NCBI RefSeq assembly: GCF_008727775.1
Contig: NZ_CP044232.1
Span: 682,001 to 746,000 of the forward strand
Direction of reading: 5' to 3'
Length of the DNA stretch: 64,000 nt
Source: Microbacterium lushaniae
GTDB lineage: Bacteria; Actinomycetota; Actinomycetes; Actinomycetales; Microbacteriaceae
Shown: one piece after another, positions 33,688 to 41,414 of the stretch
How positions within the stretch are numbered: the stretch's first letter is position 1
How the letters are laid out: the number at the start of each line of letters is the position of its first letter
Notes under the pieces: generated by a model
What the model was told of the DNA's origin: nothing
The model's database searches: none
What the model saw: the letters and a program-made list of their open reading frames with translations, nothing else
Program-made: the position numbers and the translations under genes

Positions 33688-34257
33688 CGTCGAGAACAGC
33701 AGGCCGACCAGGGCCAGTGCGAGGGCCAGCAGCAGCACCCGCGTGAGGGGGATGCCGCGCTCCCCGAGGGCGATCAGCTCCCGGCACGCGAGGACCACCG
33801 CACCCTGGAACAGCGCGGTCCCCAGCAGCCACCAGCGCATGTTCGGCCGGCGGTTGGAGAAGGACACCAGGAGCGTCACCTGGACCAGCCACAGTGCGAC
33901 GAGGGCGCCGAAGACCGACCAGTAGACGATGTCGGCGGCGGTGTCGTACGTGGCATCCGCCCGATCGGGATCGACGGCCTCGATGACGCCGATGATCTCC
34001 GGGAGCTGCTGCTCGCGGATGATGAAGAGGTAGACCACCGCCACGGCGCTCACGGCGAGCGAGAGCACCCATGCCAGCTGGCTGAGACGCACCGGCGCCG
34101 GTGCCGGCAGCTTCACCAGCACCGGCGCCGCCTCCTTGTCCCCGAGTGACGGGCGCGCGGGTGCGTCGCGGGCGTCGCCGGTCGAGGTCCCGCGCACGCC
34201 CCGCCCGCCGGCGCCGTTGTCGGGGTCGGGGCGTCGCGCGAGGTCAGAAGTTGTCAT
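33613..34257 (-). CDS. Four-helix membrane protein of the ini locus
   Basis: A 214-residue protein. The N-terminal 65 residues are polar (MTTSDLARRPDPDNG...), followed by four hydrophobic segments: LAWVLSLAVSAVAVVYLFII, IVYWSVFGALVALWLVQVTL, a helix around WWLLGTALFQGAVVLAC, and VLLLALALALVGLLFSTLP. No family is recognised. Its ATG overlaps the end of the IniB homologue by 14 bases, so the two are translated together, and its 3' end overlaps the converging GTPase gene. It may anchor the ini proteins to the membrane; that is inference from the overlap. Confidence 0.72.
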   Translation of the reverse strand: MTTSDLARRPDPDNGAGGRGVRGTSTGDARDAPARPSLGDKEAAPVLVKLPAPAPVRLSQLAWVLSLAVSAVAVVYLFIIREQQLPEIIGVIEAVDPDRADATYDTAADIVYWSVFGALVALWLVQVTLLVSFSNRRPNMRWWLLGTALFQGAVVLACRELIALGERGIPLTRVLLLALALALVGLLFSTLPAALRWTARQHDVARSLGAGGGL

Positions 34258-34981
34258 CCGCGGCGGCGTCTTCCATCAGGGCGGTGTCGGATGACTCGAA
34301 CACGCCCGTGGTCTCGCTGTCGACGGTCGTCTCGGCGTAGGCCGCCGTGGAGGTGTTGAACGATGCGTCGGCGGTGGTCGTGCCGGTGACGTCGTTCATC
34401 GAGTCGGTGACCGTGGTCGTGGTCGAGGCATCCGTGGTGGTCGTGGTGTCGGTGGAGGTGTTGCCGGAGTCGGTCGCGGTGTTCTCCGTCACGTCGCTGC
34501 CGCCGATCGCGACGTCGTCGCCGGCATCGATGTCGGTGGACTGGTCGAGGTTGTTCTCCAGCGTCGCATCGTCACCGGCCGCGATGGCGTCGTCGCCCGA
34601 GGCGACCACGGCATCCTGATCGAACACCTGCGTGACGTCGCCGTCGGCCCAGATGTTCTGGTTCACCGACTGGTCCAGGAGCGTGTCGCGGTCGTCGACG
34701 TAGGAGAAGCTGTTGGTGATCGAATTGATCTCCCGCACGGTCGGGTTCGGCTCCGGCGCGGCCGGCGCGGGCTTGGGGGCGGACACGGGAACCACCTGCG
34801 CCCGCTCGGCGATGACGGGTGCGACCGCGCACACATCGGCGGCCGTCGCATTTCCCAGGCCTCGAGCGGTGAGGGCCGCCTCCGGATCCTTCTCGAACTC
34901 TTCGGCGGCGTCGGGATCGCGCAGCAGGCTCAGGATGAACTCGATCAGTGCATCGGCGATCGTCGCCAGCGTCATGCTCAT
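34244..34981 (-). CDS. IniB N-terminal domain protein
   Basis: A 245-residue protein. Residues 1-60 form the IniB-type N-terminal helix domain (ALIEFILSLLRDPDAAEEFE, then DPEAALTARGL), which resembles the start of mycobacterial IniB. From residue 95 it shares a core with the two 278-residue paralogues: TLLDQSVNQNIWADGDV, VVASGDDAIAAGDDA, then IDAGDDVAIGGSD. The rest is a Thr/Asp/Ser-rich low-complexity tail (TDTTTTTDASTTTTV). No signal peptide is seen. ATG at 34981 follows GAGGAGCAGAA. It has its own upstream palindrome and overlaps the membrane-protein gene downstream. Confidence 0.82.
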   Translation of the reverse strand: MSMTLATIADALIEFILSLLRDPDAAEEFEKDPEAALTARGLGNATAADVCAVAPVIAERAQVVPVSAPKPAPAAPEPNPTVREINSITNSFSYVDDRDTLLDQSVNQNIWADGDVTQVFDQDAVVASGDDAIAAGDDATLENNLDQSTDIDAGDDVAIGGSDVTENTATDSGNTSTDTTTTTDASTTTTVTDSMNDVTGTTTADASFNTSTAAYAETTVDSETTGVFESSDTALMEDAAADDNF

Positions 34982-35000
34982 TTCTGCTCCTCACATCGGG

Positions 35001-35013
35001 ACGTTCCGAACGT
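35001..35013. promoter_or_regulatory. 13-bp palindrome upstream of the IniB homologue
   Basis: ACGTTCCGAACGT is a perfect dyad with one central base. It ends 20 bases before the ATG and overlaps a reverse-strand TACGTT box, so it is a candidate operator at the promoter, possibly for the neighbouring LuxR-type regulator. Confidence 0.45.
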
Positions 35014-35114
35014 ATTGCGTCGGTGCGCGCCGCGCGTCGGGGGCTGTCCCCCCGTCGCGGGGGCGCCACTAGGGGGTGACGCGGGGGGAACACCGGGAGC
35101 CGTGTCGCGCTCGT

Positions 35115-37649
35115 TCATGCGAACTCGACCTCCCGCGGGGAACGCGCATCGTGGGCGTCCGCCGCATCCTCCAGAACCATCCGGAGCTTGCCGATGAGGT
35201 CGGAGCGGGTCGTCGCGCCCAGGCGCCGGCGGATGCGCGCGATGTGGTGCTCGGCGGTGCGGGGGGAGATGAAGATGGACTCGCCGATCTCGGCGTAGGT
35301 CTTGCCCTGCACGACCAGGGCGGCGACTTCCCGCTCGCGCGCGCTCAGCAGGTCGTTCACGCGCCGGGTGGAGGCCTCGGTCGCGCGCGCGTCGTCGGCC
35401 GGGGGATGCTGCAGCTCCTCGCGCGGGTGGAGCTGGCGTGCGCATGCCAGCAGACGCGCGATGATGCGGCGGTCCTCCGTGCGCCCGGCACCGTGCCCGG
35501 CCAGCCGCGCGCCGTCCCACGCCAGGCCCACCGAAGCCAGCCCCAGCGCGGCGTGCTCGATCGCGTCGGCGTCGACGTGACCGGTGAGCACTTCGGTCCA
35601 GACCTTGCCCGCGCGCGCCATCTTGCGCGCCAGGCGCGTGTGGGGCGCTGCGGCGAGGAGTCCGCGCGCGTGCGGGGCGAGGTCGTCGGGACGGTTCTGA
35701 TGGATCGCGCAGTGCAGGCCCGCCCAGTGCAGGTGGCTCGACCACATCGGCGGCGAGCCCATCCGCTCCACGGTGGCGTACGCCTCGTCCAGGTGCGGTC
35801 GCAGGCGCTCCAGGTCGCCCAGGCGTGCGGCGCTGACGGCGAACTCGGTGAGGGGCAGCAGCGAGTAGAGGTCGAAGCGCGTGCGCAGGATGCTCTCGCG
35901 GGCATGCCGCCACGCCGGCGCGAGCGCGGATGCGTCGGCGTACCGTCGAGTGAGGGCCATCGTGACCGCGTCGGCGAGCACCCGCTCCCGCGGGGTGGGC
36001 GGGCCGGCGGCGCTCGCCGCCTGCAGGGCCGACTCGGCCTCGTGCGGCCGCTCCCGCTGCACCGCGAGCCATGCCTGCCACAGCAGCAGCCGCGGCTGTG
36101 CCCACGCGCCGCCATGACGGGCCCGCACGGCGGTGTCGATGACGGTGTGGGCGACGCTGAGCTCGCCGAGACTGAGCGCGGCGACGGCGGCGAGCACCGC
36201 GGGGATCTCCGGCGTGGGGGCGTCGCACTCGGCGGCCGTGTACATCTCGGTGGCGCGGACGAGGTCGCTCAGGCACGTGCGCGTCTGCGTCCCGAGGGTC
36301 TCCCGCAGTCCGCGCACCAGCAGGTCGTGCGACACAGTCAGCGTCGAGGGCACCGCGCGTGCCGGGGGCGTCTCGCCGAGGCGGGCGAGCTCGTCGACCT
36401 CTCCCGACCCCAGGGCCGCCAGGCTCGCGTGCGCGACGGCCTGGGGCGTGGCGGCGTCGGCGTGGGCGAACACCACCGACGCCATCCGCAGATCACCGCG
36501 CGCGGCCCACACGGCGCCGGTGATCGCCGCTGCCTCCGTGAAGGCGGGGTCCGCCGCATCCACCGCAGCGGCGTCGATCAGCGCGCCCGCGACATCGATC
36601 TCGCCGGCATTCCATGCCGCCCGCGCGCGCCGGACCGCGACCGTGCGCGGATCGGCGCCGGCGTCGGCGGCGCCGCGGAACAGCTCGTCCGCCCGGCGGG
36701 GATGCTCCGAGAGCGCGGCGTCGCCGTCCTTCAGCAGCGCCGTGGCCACGCGCGGATCCTGCATCCCGCCCATCAGCTCCCGCACGAGGGGGTCGGCCGG
36801 CGACGGGCCCGCGTCGGCGTACAGCTCGGCGAGGCGGTCGATGGAGATCGTCGCCCGCACGGTGTCGCGCACCACCGGCGCGGGCTGCCCGTTGCGCTGC
36901 AGGAGTCCCTTCGCGTGCCCGGGGGCGATCCACTCGCCCGGCTCGTGCGACGCGGACGTGCGCGCAGACAGGCACAGGCGCTCCAGGGCGTGCCGCAGAT
37001 CCTCGTCGAGACCGGCGATGCGATGCGCGATGAGGTCGCGCAGCTCCTCGCGCACGCCCGCGTGCGCGGCGTCCTCCGTGCAGTCGGCGTCGTGCACGCC
37101 GAGCGCCTCCGAGACCAGCCACGTCAGGTGCCCGGCCAGCTCGAGGATGTCGTCGACGCACGCCGGGGCGATCGGGCGGCCGGTCTGCGCGCACTCGTCG
37201 AGCACGTCGGCGTGGGTGACATGCCCCAGCACGATCGCCGGATGCGTCGTCTCCAGCGCGTCGGCGATCTCGCGGAGCACCGGCGGCACCGGCCACGGCC
37301 GCATCGACAGGACGAGGGCCGCGGCCGGGTCGCTCACGCGCCGGGCGATCGCGGCGAGGTCGTCGGGGGAGAGCAGGTGCGCGTCGTCGATGAGGAGCAC
37401 CTCCTCGGCAGGCACACGTGCGAGGTCGCGCTCACCGACTGCCGTGACGGGCGTGCGCCCTTGAGCGGCGAACTCCGCCTCGAGCCGTTGCAGCAACCGG
37501 GTCTTGCCCGAGCCGGCGGTGCCGACCAGCACCAGCCGCGGAGGCCGCGCGCCAGCGACGACGGCGTCGATGTGGGCGCGCGCGGGGCGCGTGAGGATCA
37601 TCGGGATGCCGCCGGCCGCATCGGCGGGCGGCGTGGTCGAGGACTCCAT
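35115..37649 (-). CDS. Large LuxR-type ATPase transcriptional regulator (LAL/MalT-like)
   Basis: An 844-residue STAND-type regulator. Walker A is VGTAGSGKTRLLQ at about residues 42-54 and Walker B is VLLIDDAHLL near 84-93. The middle is helical and repeat-like (TPR-type), rich in Ala and Leu. The C-terminus carries a LuxR helix-turn-helix: LLSAREREVAALVVQGKTYAEIG from about residue 775, then SPRTAEHHIARIRRRLGA. Such proteins activate transcription after binding ATP and an inducer. It lies 12 bases after the Hsp70-like gene, so the two form one transcript, and precedes the iniB-like gene. It is the likely local controller of the ini cassette, inferred from position. Confidence 0.85.
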   Translation of the reverse strand: MESSTTPPADAAGGIPMILTRPARAHIDAVVAGARPPRLVLVGTAGSGKTRLLQRLEAEFAAQGRTPVTAVGERDLARVPAEEVLLIDDAHLLSPDDLAAIARRVSDPAAALVLSMRPWPVPPVLREIADALETTHPAIVLGHVTHADVLDECAQTGRPIAPACVDDILELAGHLTWLVSEALGVHDADCTEDAAHAGVREELRDLIAHRIAGLDEDLRHALERLCLSARTSASHEPGEWIAPGHAKGLLQRNGQPAPVVRDTVRATISIDRLAELYADAGPSPADPLVRELMGGMQDPRVATALLKDGDAALSEHPRRADELFRGAADAGADPRTVAVRRARAAWNAGEIDVAGALIDAAAVDAADPAFTEAAAITGAVWAARGDLRMASVVFAHADAATPQAVAHASLAALGSGEVDELARLGETPPARAVPSTLTVSHDLLVRGLRETLGTQTRTCLSDLVRATEMYTAAECDAPTPEIPAVLAAVAALSLGELSVAHTVIDTAVRARHGGAWAQPRLLLWQAWLAVQRERPHEAESALQAASAAGPPTPRERVLADAVTMALTRRYADASALAPAWRHARESILRTRFDLYSLLPLTEFAVSAARLGDLERLRPHLDEAYATVERMGSPPMWSSHLHWAGLHCAIHQNRPDDLAPHARGLLAAAPHTRLARKMARAGKVWTEVLTGHVDADAIEHAALGLASVGLAWDGARLAGHGAGRTEDRRIIARLLACARQLHPREELQHPPADDARATEASTRRVNDLLSAREREVAALVVQGKTYAEIGESIFISPRTAEHHIARIRRRLGATTRSDLIGKLRMVLEDAADAHDARSPREVEFA

Positions 37650-37661
37650 GACGGGCCGCGA

Positions 37662-39572
37662 TCACACGGGCACGGCGGCGGTGGGCGTCGGTGACGGCTC
37701 GTCGGCCGGCGGCGGCGTCGGGTCCGCCTCCGCAGGGGGGTCGGCGGGAGGCGTCTCGGTGGTGTCGCCCGTGTCGCCCCCGCCGGTGTCCCCGCCACCA
37801 CCCGTGTCGCCGCCACCCGTGTCCCCGCCGCCACCCGTGTCGCCGCCACCCGTGTCCCCGGGGTCGGTCGTGCCGGGGTCGGTCGGGCCGGGGTCGGTCG
37901 GGCCGGGGTCGGTCGTGCCGGGGTCGGCCGCCGGATCCCCTCCGCCGGGGGTGGGGACGGGCGTCGAGCCCGAGGGGGCGCCGGACGGCGGCCGCGGGGT
38001 GGCCGCCGAGCCGCCGCCGGTGGGCGTCGTCGCCGGTGCCTGCGCGGCCGACCCCTGCGCCGGCGCCCGCGTCGAGCTGCCGGGAGTACGCGCAGGTGTG
38101 GCCGACGGCGGCTTCTTCGCCGGCGTGCGCCGCCATGTCGTGCCCTCGGGGCGTGCGCCCTCCACCTCGGCGACGGGCTCGGGTGCCGGCTCGGCGGGCT
38201 GGGCGGCGCTCTGCCGGCTCGGTGCGGCATCGGCTGCCGCAGCCTCGGGCGCCGCCGTCATGTCGGTGCGGTCGGCGGCTCCGACGACCGCGGTGCCCAG
38301 TGTCGGGGCGCCGGCGACGCCGAGACCCGCGAGGAGCACCGAGGCCCCCACCGCGACGTACGCCGCCACCGGTGCGCGCCGGAACCACGTGCGGCGCGCG
38401 GCGGCGGGGGCGGCGGGCTCTGGCAGGTGCAGGAGGTCGTCGTCCTCGTCGGCCGGCGCCGGCACATCGCCGGAAGCGTCGGCAGCGGCGCGGGCGGCGT
38501 CGGCTGCCGCGCGGGCCGCGCCCAGGGCGATGATCGCCTTCGGGTCGGCGTCGAGGGCGATGGGGCGGTCGAACCGCTCCGAGAGCACCTGCGCCACGCG
38601 CGGGATGCGGGAGGTGCCGCCGGTCAGCAGGATCGCGTCGACGTCGTCCAGGTCGACCCCGGCGCGCTCGAGGGCGTCTTCGAACGCCTCGACGGTGCGG
38701 TCCAGATCGTCGGCGATCATGACCTCGAACTCGTCCCGGCTGAAGCGCACGCTGCGCTGCTCGCCCGACAGCAGGACCGGCACGACCGCCTCGGAGTCGA
38801 ACGACAGCGACTCCTTCGCATCCACGCATTCCCGCCGCAGCGCCGCCAGCGCCATGCGCCCCGACGGGTCACCGGTCAGCGCGGCGGTGTCCAGGCGCGC
38901 GGTGCGCACGACGTGGCGCACGAGGGTGTCGTCGAAGTCGGCGCCGCCGAGGTCGGGGATGCCGACGGGCGCACCGACGATGCGGACAGCTCCCTCGGCA
39001 TCCTTGCGGAGGGCGACGGCGTCGAACGTGCCGCCGCCGAAGTCGTAGACCGCGAGCACGCGGCCTTCGGGCAGGGGATTGGTCGACTCGTAGTGGCGCG
39101 CGGCCGCCTCCGGCTCTGTGATGACCACCACGCCGCGCCAGCCCTGCTCCGACAGCGCCGTCCGCACGATCTCGCTGCGATACTCCCCCCACGCGGCGGG
39201 CACCGTGATCGCCAGCAGGGCGGGCGATCCTCCCTCGCGTTCCACGACGGCGCGCGCAGCCCAGTCCACCGTGCGGGCGTACAGTTCCTCCGGTGCGAAC
39301 GCGCGGTCGCCGGCGAGGATCGGCACGTCGTCGCCGATCCTGCGTTTGTACTCCCGGATCAGGCGGTCAGGCTGCGTATGCCCCCGCCGTTCGGCCGCGT
39401 CGCCGAACAGCAGCTCGCCGTCGGCGGCGAACACCACCGTGGGAGCGTTGTCGCCGTTGCGCCCGAGCGGGAACGGCGTGGCCAGCAGACTGCCGTCCGG
39501 CGCGAACCTCGCAATCGCCGCAGACGTCCGGCTGGTGCCGACATCGATCGCCAAATAGTACGGAGCATTCAT
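37662..39572 (-). CDS. Hsp70-like protein with membrane anchor and repetitive tail, no substrate-binding domain
   Basis: A 636-residue protein. Residues 1-350 are an Hsp70/actin-type ATPase: AIDVGTSRTSAAI, YDFGGGTFDAVAL near 175, LLTGGTSRIPRV near 315. Instead of the beta-sandwich substrate-binding domain there is a short acidic linker (PADEDDDLL), one transmembrane helix at about 395-420, and an outer tail of about 210 residues rich in Pro, Ala, Thr, Gly and Asp, ending in five-residue DPGxT and 11-residue Gly/Asp repeats. Related actinobacterial Hsp70-family proteins with membrane anchors exist, but a client is not known. It heads a reverse operon with the LuxR regulator. Confidence 0.85.
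   Translation of the reverse strand: MNAPYYLAIDVGTSRTSAAIARFAPDGSLLATPFPLGRNGDNAPTVVFAADGELLFGDAAERRGHTQPDRLIREYKRRIGDDVPILAGDRAFAPEELYARTVDWAARAVVEREGGSPALLAITVPAAWGEYRSEIVRTALSEQGWRGVVVITEPEAAARHYESTNPLPEGRVLAVYDFGGGTFDAVALRKDAEGAVRIVGAPVGIPDLGGADFDDTLVRHVVRTARLDTAALTGDPSGRMALAALRRECVDAKESLSFDSEAVVPVLLSGEQRSVRFSRDEFEVMIADDLDRTVEAFEDALERAGVDLDDVDAILLTGGTSRIPRVAQVLSERFDRPIALDADPKAIIALGAARAAADAARAAADASGDVPAPADEDDDLLHLPEPAAPAAARRTWFRRAPVAAYVAVGASVLLAGLGVAGAPTLGTAVVGAADRTDMTAAPEAAAADAAPSRQSAAQPAEPAPEPVAEVEGARPEGTTWRRTPAKKPPSATPARTPGSSTRAPAQGSAAQAPATTPTGGGSAATPRPPSGAPSGSTPVPTPGGGDPAADPGTTDPGPTDPGPTDPGTTDPGDTGGGDTGGGGDTGGGDTGGGGDTGGGDTGDTTETPPADPPAEADPTPPPADEPSPTPTAAVPV
37786..37920. repeat. In-frame tandem repeats in the Hsp70-like tail
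   Basis: Two 33-bp units (37786-37818 and 37819-37851) encode 11-residue Gly/Asp/Thr blocks, and four 15-bp units of the form GGGTCGGTCG-GCCG (37861-37920) encode DPGxT blocks on the reverse strand. Copy number changes would keep the frame. Confidence 0.85.
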
Positions 39573-39788
39573 TTCTTCCCCCCGGACGAAGCTGCCCCGA
39601 GGGGCCCCCGCTCGTTCCGTACGCCAGCGAGGGAAAGCACAGGCTCATCCCCACTGATGTCCCAGTAGCCGATCCGTGCCCCCCACGCACCGGCTGTGAT
39701 GGATTGTGACACAGGCCCGCTCTGAGGGGAAGAGTGGCCGCAGCGTCGTGGCGCGCGGTGCGTGGGAGCCGCCGCATCCGTCGCACGG

Positions 39789-39815
39789 CTGGCACTCGCG
39801 TTGCGTGAGTGCCAG
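39789..39815. promoter_or_regulatory. CIRCE-type HrcA operator 1
   Basis: CTGGCACTC, nine bases, GAGTGCCAG: a perfect dyad with the CIRCE geometry and a close match to the consensus TTAGCACTC-N9-GAGTGCTAA. Confidence 0.85.
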
Positions 39816-39830
39816 CACTTTCCGTACACT
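39801..39830 (+). promoter_or_regulatory. groES promoter between the two operators
   Basis: TTGCGT (39801-39806), 18-base spacer, TACACT (39825-39830). The -35 lies in operator 1 and the start would fall in operator 2, so HrcA bound at either would block it. Confidence 0.65.
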
Positions 39831-39834
39831 GGCG

Positions 39835-39861
39835 TTAGCACTCACCCCGCGCGGGTGCTAA
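39835..39861. promoter_or_regulatory. CIRCE-type HrcA operator 2
   Basis: TTAGCACTC, nine bases, GGGTGCTAA: matches the CIRCE consensus at 17 of 18 arm positions. It covers the predicted transcription start. Confidence 0.88.
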
Positions 39862-39903
39862 CGAGTCTTCTGTACCGAAGCGTGAAGAAAGAAGAGGTAG
39901 ACC

Positions 39904-40200
39904 GTGTCGGTTTCCATCAAGCCGCTCGAGGACCGCATCGTCATCCAGCAGATCGAGGCTGAGCAGACCACGTCCAGTGGTCTCGTCATCCCCGACACCG
40001 CCAAGGAGAAGCCGCAGGAGGGCGAGGTCGTCGCCGTCGGACCCGGCCGCATCGACGACAACGGCAACCGCGTTCCGCTCGACGTCGCCGTCGGCGACCG
40101 CGTGATCTACAGCAAGTACGGCGGCACCGAGGTCAAGTTCGGCGCCGACGAGTACCTCGTGCTCTCGGCTCGCGACGTCCTCGCCGTCGTCGTCCGCTGA
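39904..40200 (+). CDS. groES: Co-chaperonin GroES
   Basis: A 98-residue GroES, the lid of the GroEL folding chamber. It begins with the typical [17 protein letters not shown], has the mobile loop [19 protein letters not shown] near residue 20-38, [15 protein letters not shown] near 65, and ends DVLAVVVR. The GTG start follows AGAGG nine bases upstream. Two HrcA-type operators control it. No groEL follows; a strong terminator does, so the GroEL partner must be encoded elsewhere. Confidence 0.97.
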   Translation: MSVSIKPLEDRIVIQQIEAEQTTSSGLVIPDTAKEKPQEGEVVAVGPGRIDDNGNRVPLDVAVGDRVIYSKYGGTEVKFGADEYLVLSARDVLAVVVR

Positions 40201-40211
40201 CACCAGTTCCA

Positions 40212-40247
40212 CGAAAGCCCCGGATGCCTCGGCATCCGGGGCTTTCG
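40212..40247 (+). terminator. Terminator after groES
   Basis: CGAAAGCCCCGGATGCC (40212-40228) pairs perfectly with GGCATCCGGGGCTTTCG (40231-40247), 11 bases past the stop codon. Confidence 0.85.
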
Positions 40248-40289
40248 CATGCACGGGGTGACCGCCGGCCCGGCGTCGGTGCACGCCCA

Positions 40290-40295
40290 TAGGCT
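40290..40295 (+). promoter_or_regulatory. -10 box ahead of the RarD-like gene
   Basis: TAGGCT, six bases before a GTG at 40302 that opens a 20-codon frame and 60 bases before the RarD-like start. Confidence 0.5.
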
Positions 40296-40301
40296 GGGGG
40301 A

Positions 40302-40364
40302 GTGGATCGGACGACGCCCCCGCCCCCGCCGCGCCCGCACCGTCGGAGGCCCGCGTGCGACTGA
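40302..40364 (+). CDS. Possible leaderless Pro-rich leader peptide
   Basis: A 20-codon frame (MDRTTPPPPPRPHRRRPACD) begins on GTG six bases after TAGGCT, the exact spacing used by other leaderless genes here. Its stop at 40362-40364 lies ten bases inside the RarD-like gene, in another frame, and it runs across that gene's ribosome binding site. Five prolines in a row could slow ribosomes. This is a prediction from position only; it has no recognisable homologue. Confidence 0.35.
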   Translation: MDRTTPPPPPRPHRRRPACD

Positions 40365-41266
40365 TCGGTGGCGGCTACGCCTTCACCGCGTATCTGCTGT
40401 GGGGCGTCCTGCCGCTGTACTTCGTCGCGCTCCTGCCCACGGGGGCGTGGGAGCTCGTGGCGTGGCGGATCGTGCTGTCGCTGGTGTTCTGCGTGGTCCT
40501 GCTCGCCGTCACGCGCGCGTGGCGCCCGCTGCTGGCGATCATCCGGCAGCCGCGGCTGCTGGGCTGGACCGCCCTGGCCGGCGGCCTCATCTACGCCAAC
40601 TGGATGGTGTACGTCCTGGCGACCCTCAGCGGCCACGTCGTGGAGACGAGCCTGGGTTACTTCATCAACCCCCTCGTGACGGTCGTGCTGGGCGTTCTCG
40701 TCCTCCGCGAGCGCCTGCGCGTGACCCAGTGGCTCGCGCTCGGGCTGGCCGCGATCGCAGTCGGGGTGATCGTCGTCGGCTATGGCGCGTTCCCGTGGAT
40801 CGCGCTGAGCCTGGCGTTCTCCTTCGGCATCTACGGGCTGATCAAGAAGCGCATCGGCACCGCCGTCGACGCCGTCAGCGGACTCACGCTGGAATCGGCG
40901 TGGCTCACCCCCATCGCCCTCGTGCAGCTCGCCGTCGTGGCCACCACCTCGGGCCTCACGCTGTTCACGGCCGGCCCGGGTCACGCCGTGCTGCTCCTGC
41001 TGGCGGGCGTGGTCACCGCCACTCCGCTCCTCTTCTTCGCGGCCGGGGCGCGCCGCACGCCGCTGACGGTCATGGGGATGCTGCAGTTCGTGGCGCCGAT
41101 CCTGCAGTTCGCGATCGGCGTGTGGGTGTTCGGCGAGCCGATGCCGGTGGAGCGGTGGATCGGGTTCGCCCTGGTGTGGGTCGCCCTCATCGTGCTGACC
41201 GCCGACTCCCTCGCGGCCGCGCGACGCGGCGGCCGTGCGGGTGCGGACGTCGCCGAAGTGGCCTGA
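40355..41266 (+). CDS. rarD: EamA family transporter, RarD-like
   Basis: A 303-residue membrane protein with about ten helices in two EamA halves. It begins GGYAFTAYLLWGVLPLYF, the usual RarD entry, with ETSLGYFINPLVTVVLGV near residue 95 and FGIYGLIKKRIG near 155. RarD proteins are annotated as chloramphenicol-sensitive or drug/metabolite exporters, though the physiological substrate is unknown. GTG at 40355 is chosen because GGAGG ends five bases upstream. Confidence 0.87.
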   Translation: MRLIGGGYAFTAYLLWGVLPLYFVALLPTGAWELVAWRIVLSLVFCVVLLAVTRAWRPLLAIIRQPRLLGWTALAGGLIYANWMVYVLATLSGHVVETSLGYFINPLVTVVLGVLVLRERLRVTQWLALGLAAIAVGVIVVGYGAFPWIALSLAFSFGIYGLIKKRIGTAVDAVSGLTLESAWLTPIALVQLAVVATTSGLTLFTAGPGHAVLLLLAGVVTATPLLFFAAGARRTPLTVMGMLQFVAPILQFAIGVWVFGEPMPVERWIGFALVWVALIVLTADSLAAARRGGRAGADVAEVA

Positions 41267-41352
41267 TCCCGGCCGCAGCATCCGCACATAACGATTTGGG
41301 CGCCGTTACACATCGTTAACGAACGGCAATACCGGCGAGATGGCCTGCGCAC

Positions 41353-41358
41353 TAGGTT
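41353..41358 (+). promoter_or_regulatory. -10 box for the livK-type gene
   Basis: TAGGTT about 57 bases before the ATG at 41415. Upstream, a CGTTAACG palindrome at 41314-41321 and nearby AACGAT/ATCGTT arms may be an operator. Confidence 0.35.
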
Positions 41359-41414
41359 TGGGGCACTGGGTCGGCGCCCGAGTCGGCCAACGTTCATACA
41401 CAGCAAGGAGCATC

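Larger units (their letters stand above)
39573..39903. other. Divergent region between the Hsp70-like gene and groES
   Basis: 331 bases without a gene. The right part holds the groES promoter and two HrcA-type operators (39789-39861). The left part, upstream of the Hsp70-like gene, has GGGGGGAAGAA as ribosome binding site and no promoter I can name. Confidence 0.6.

Noticed and set aside
37786..37920. CRISPR-like direct repeats
   Set aside because: Units are adjacent without spacers and encode in-frame Gly/Asp/Thr/Pro repeats of the Hsp70-like tail.
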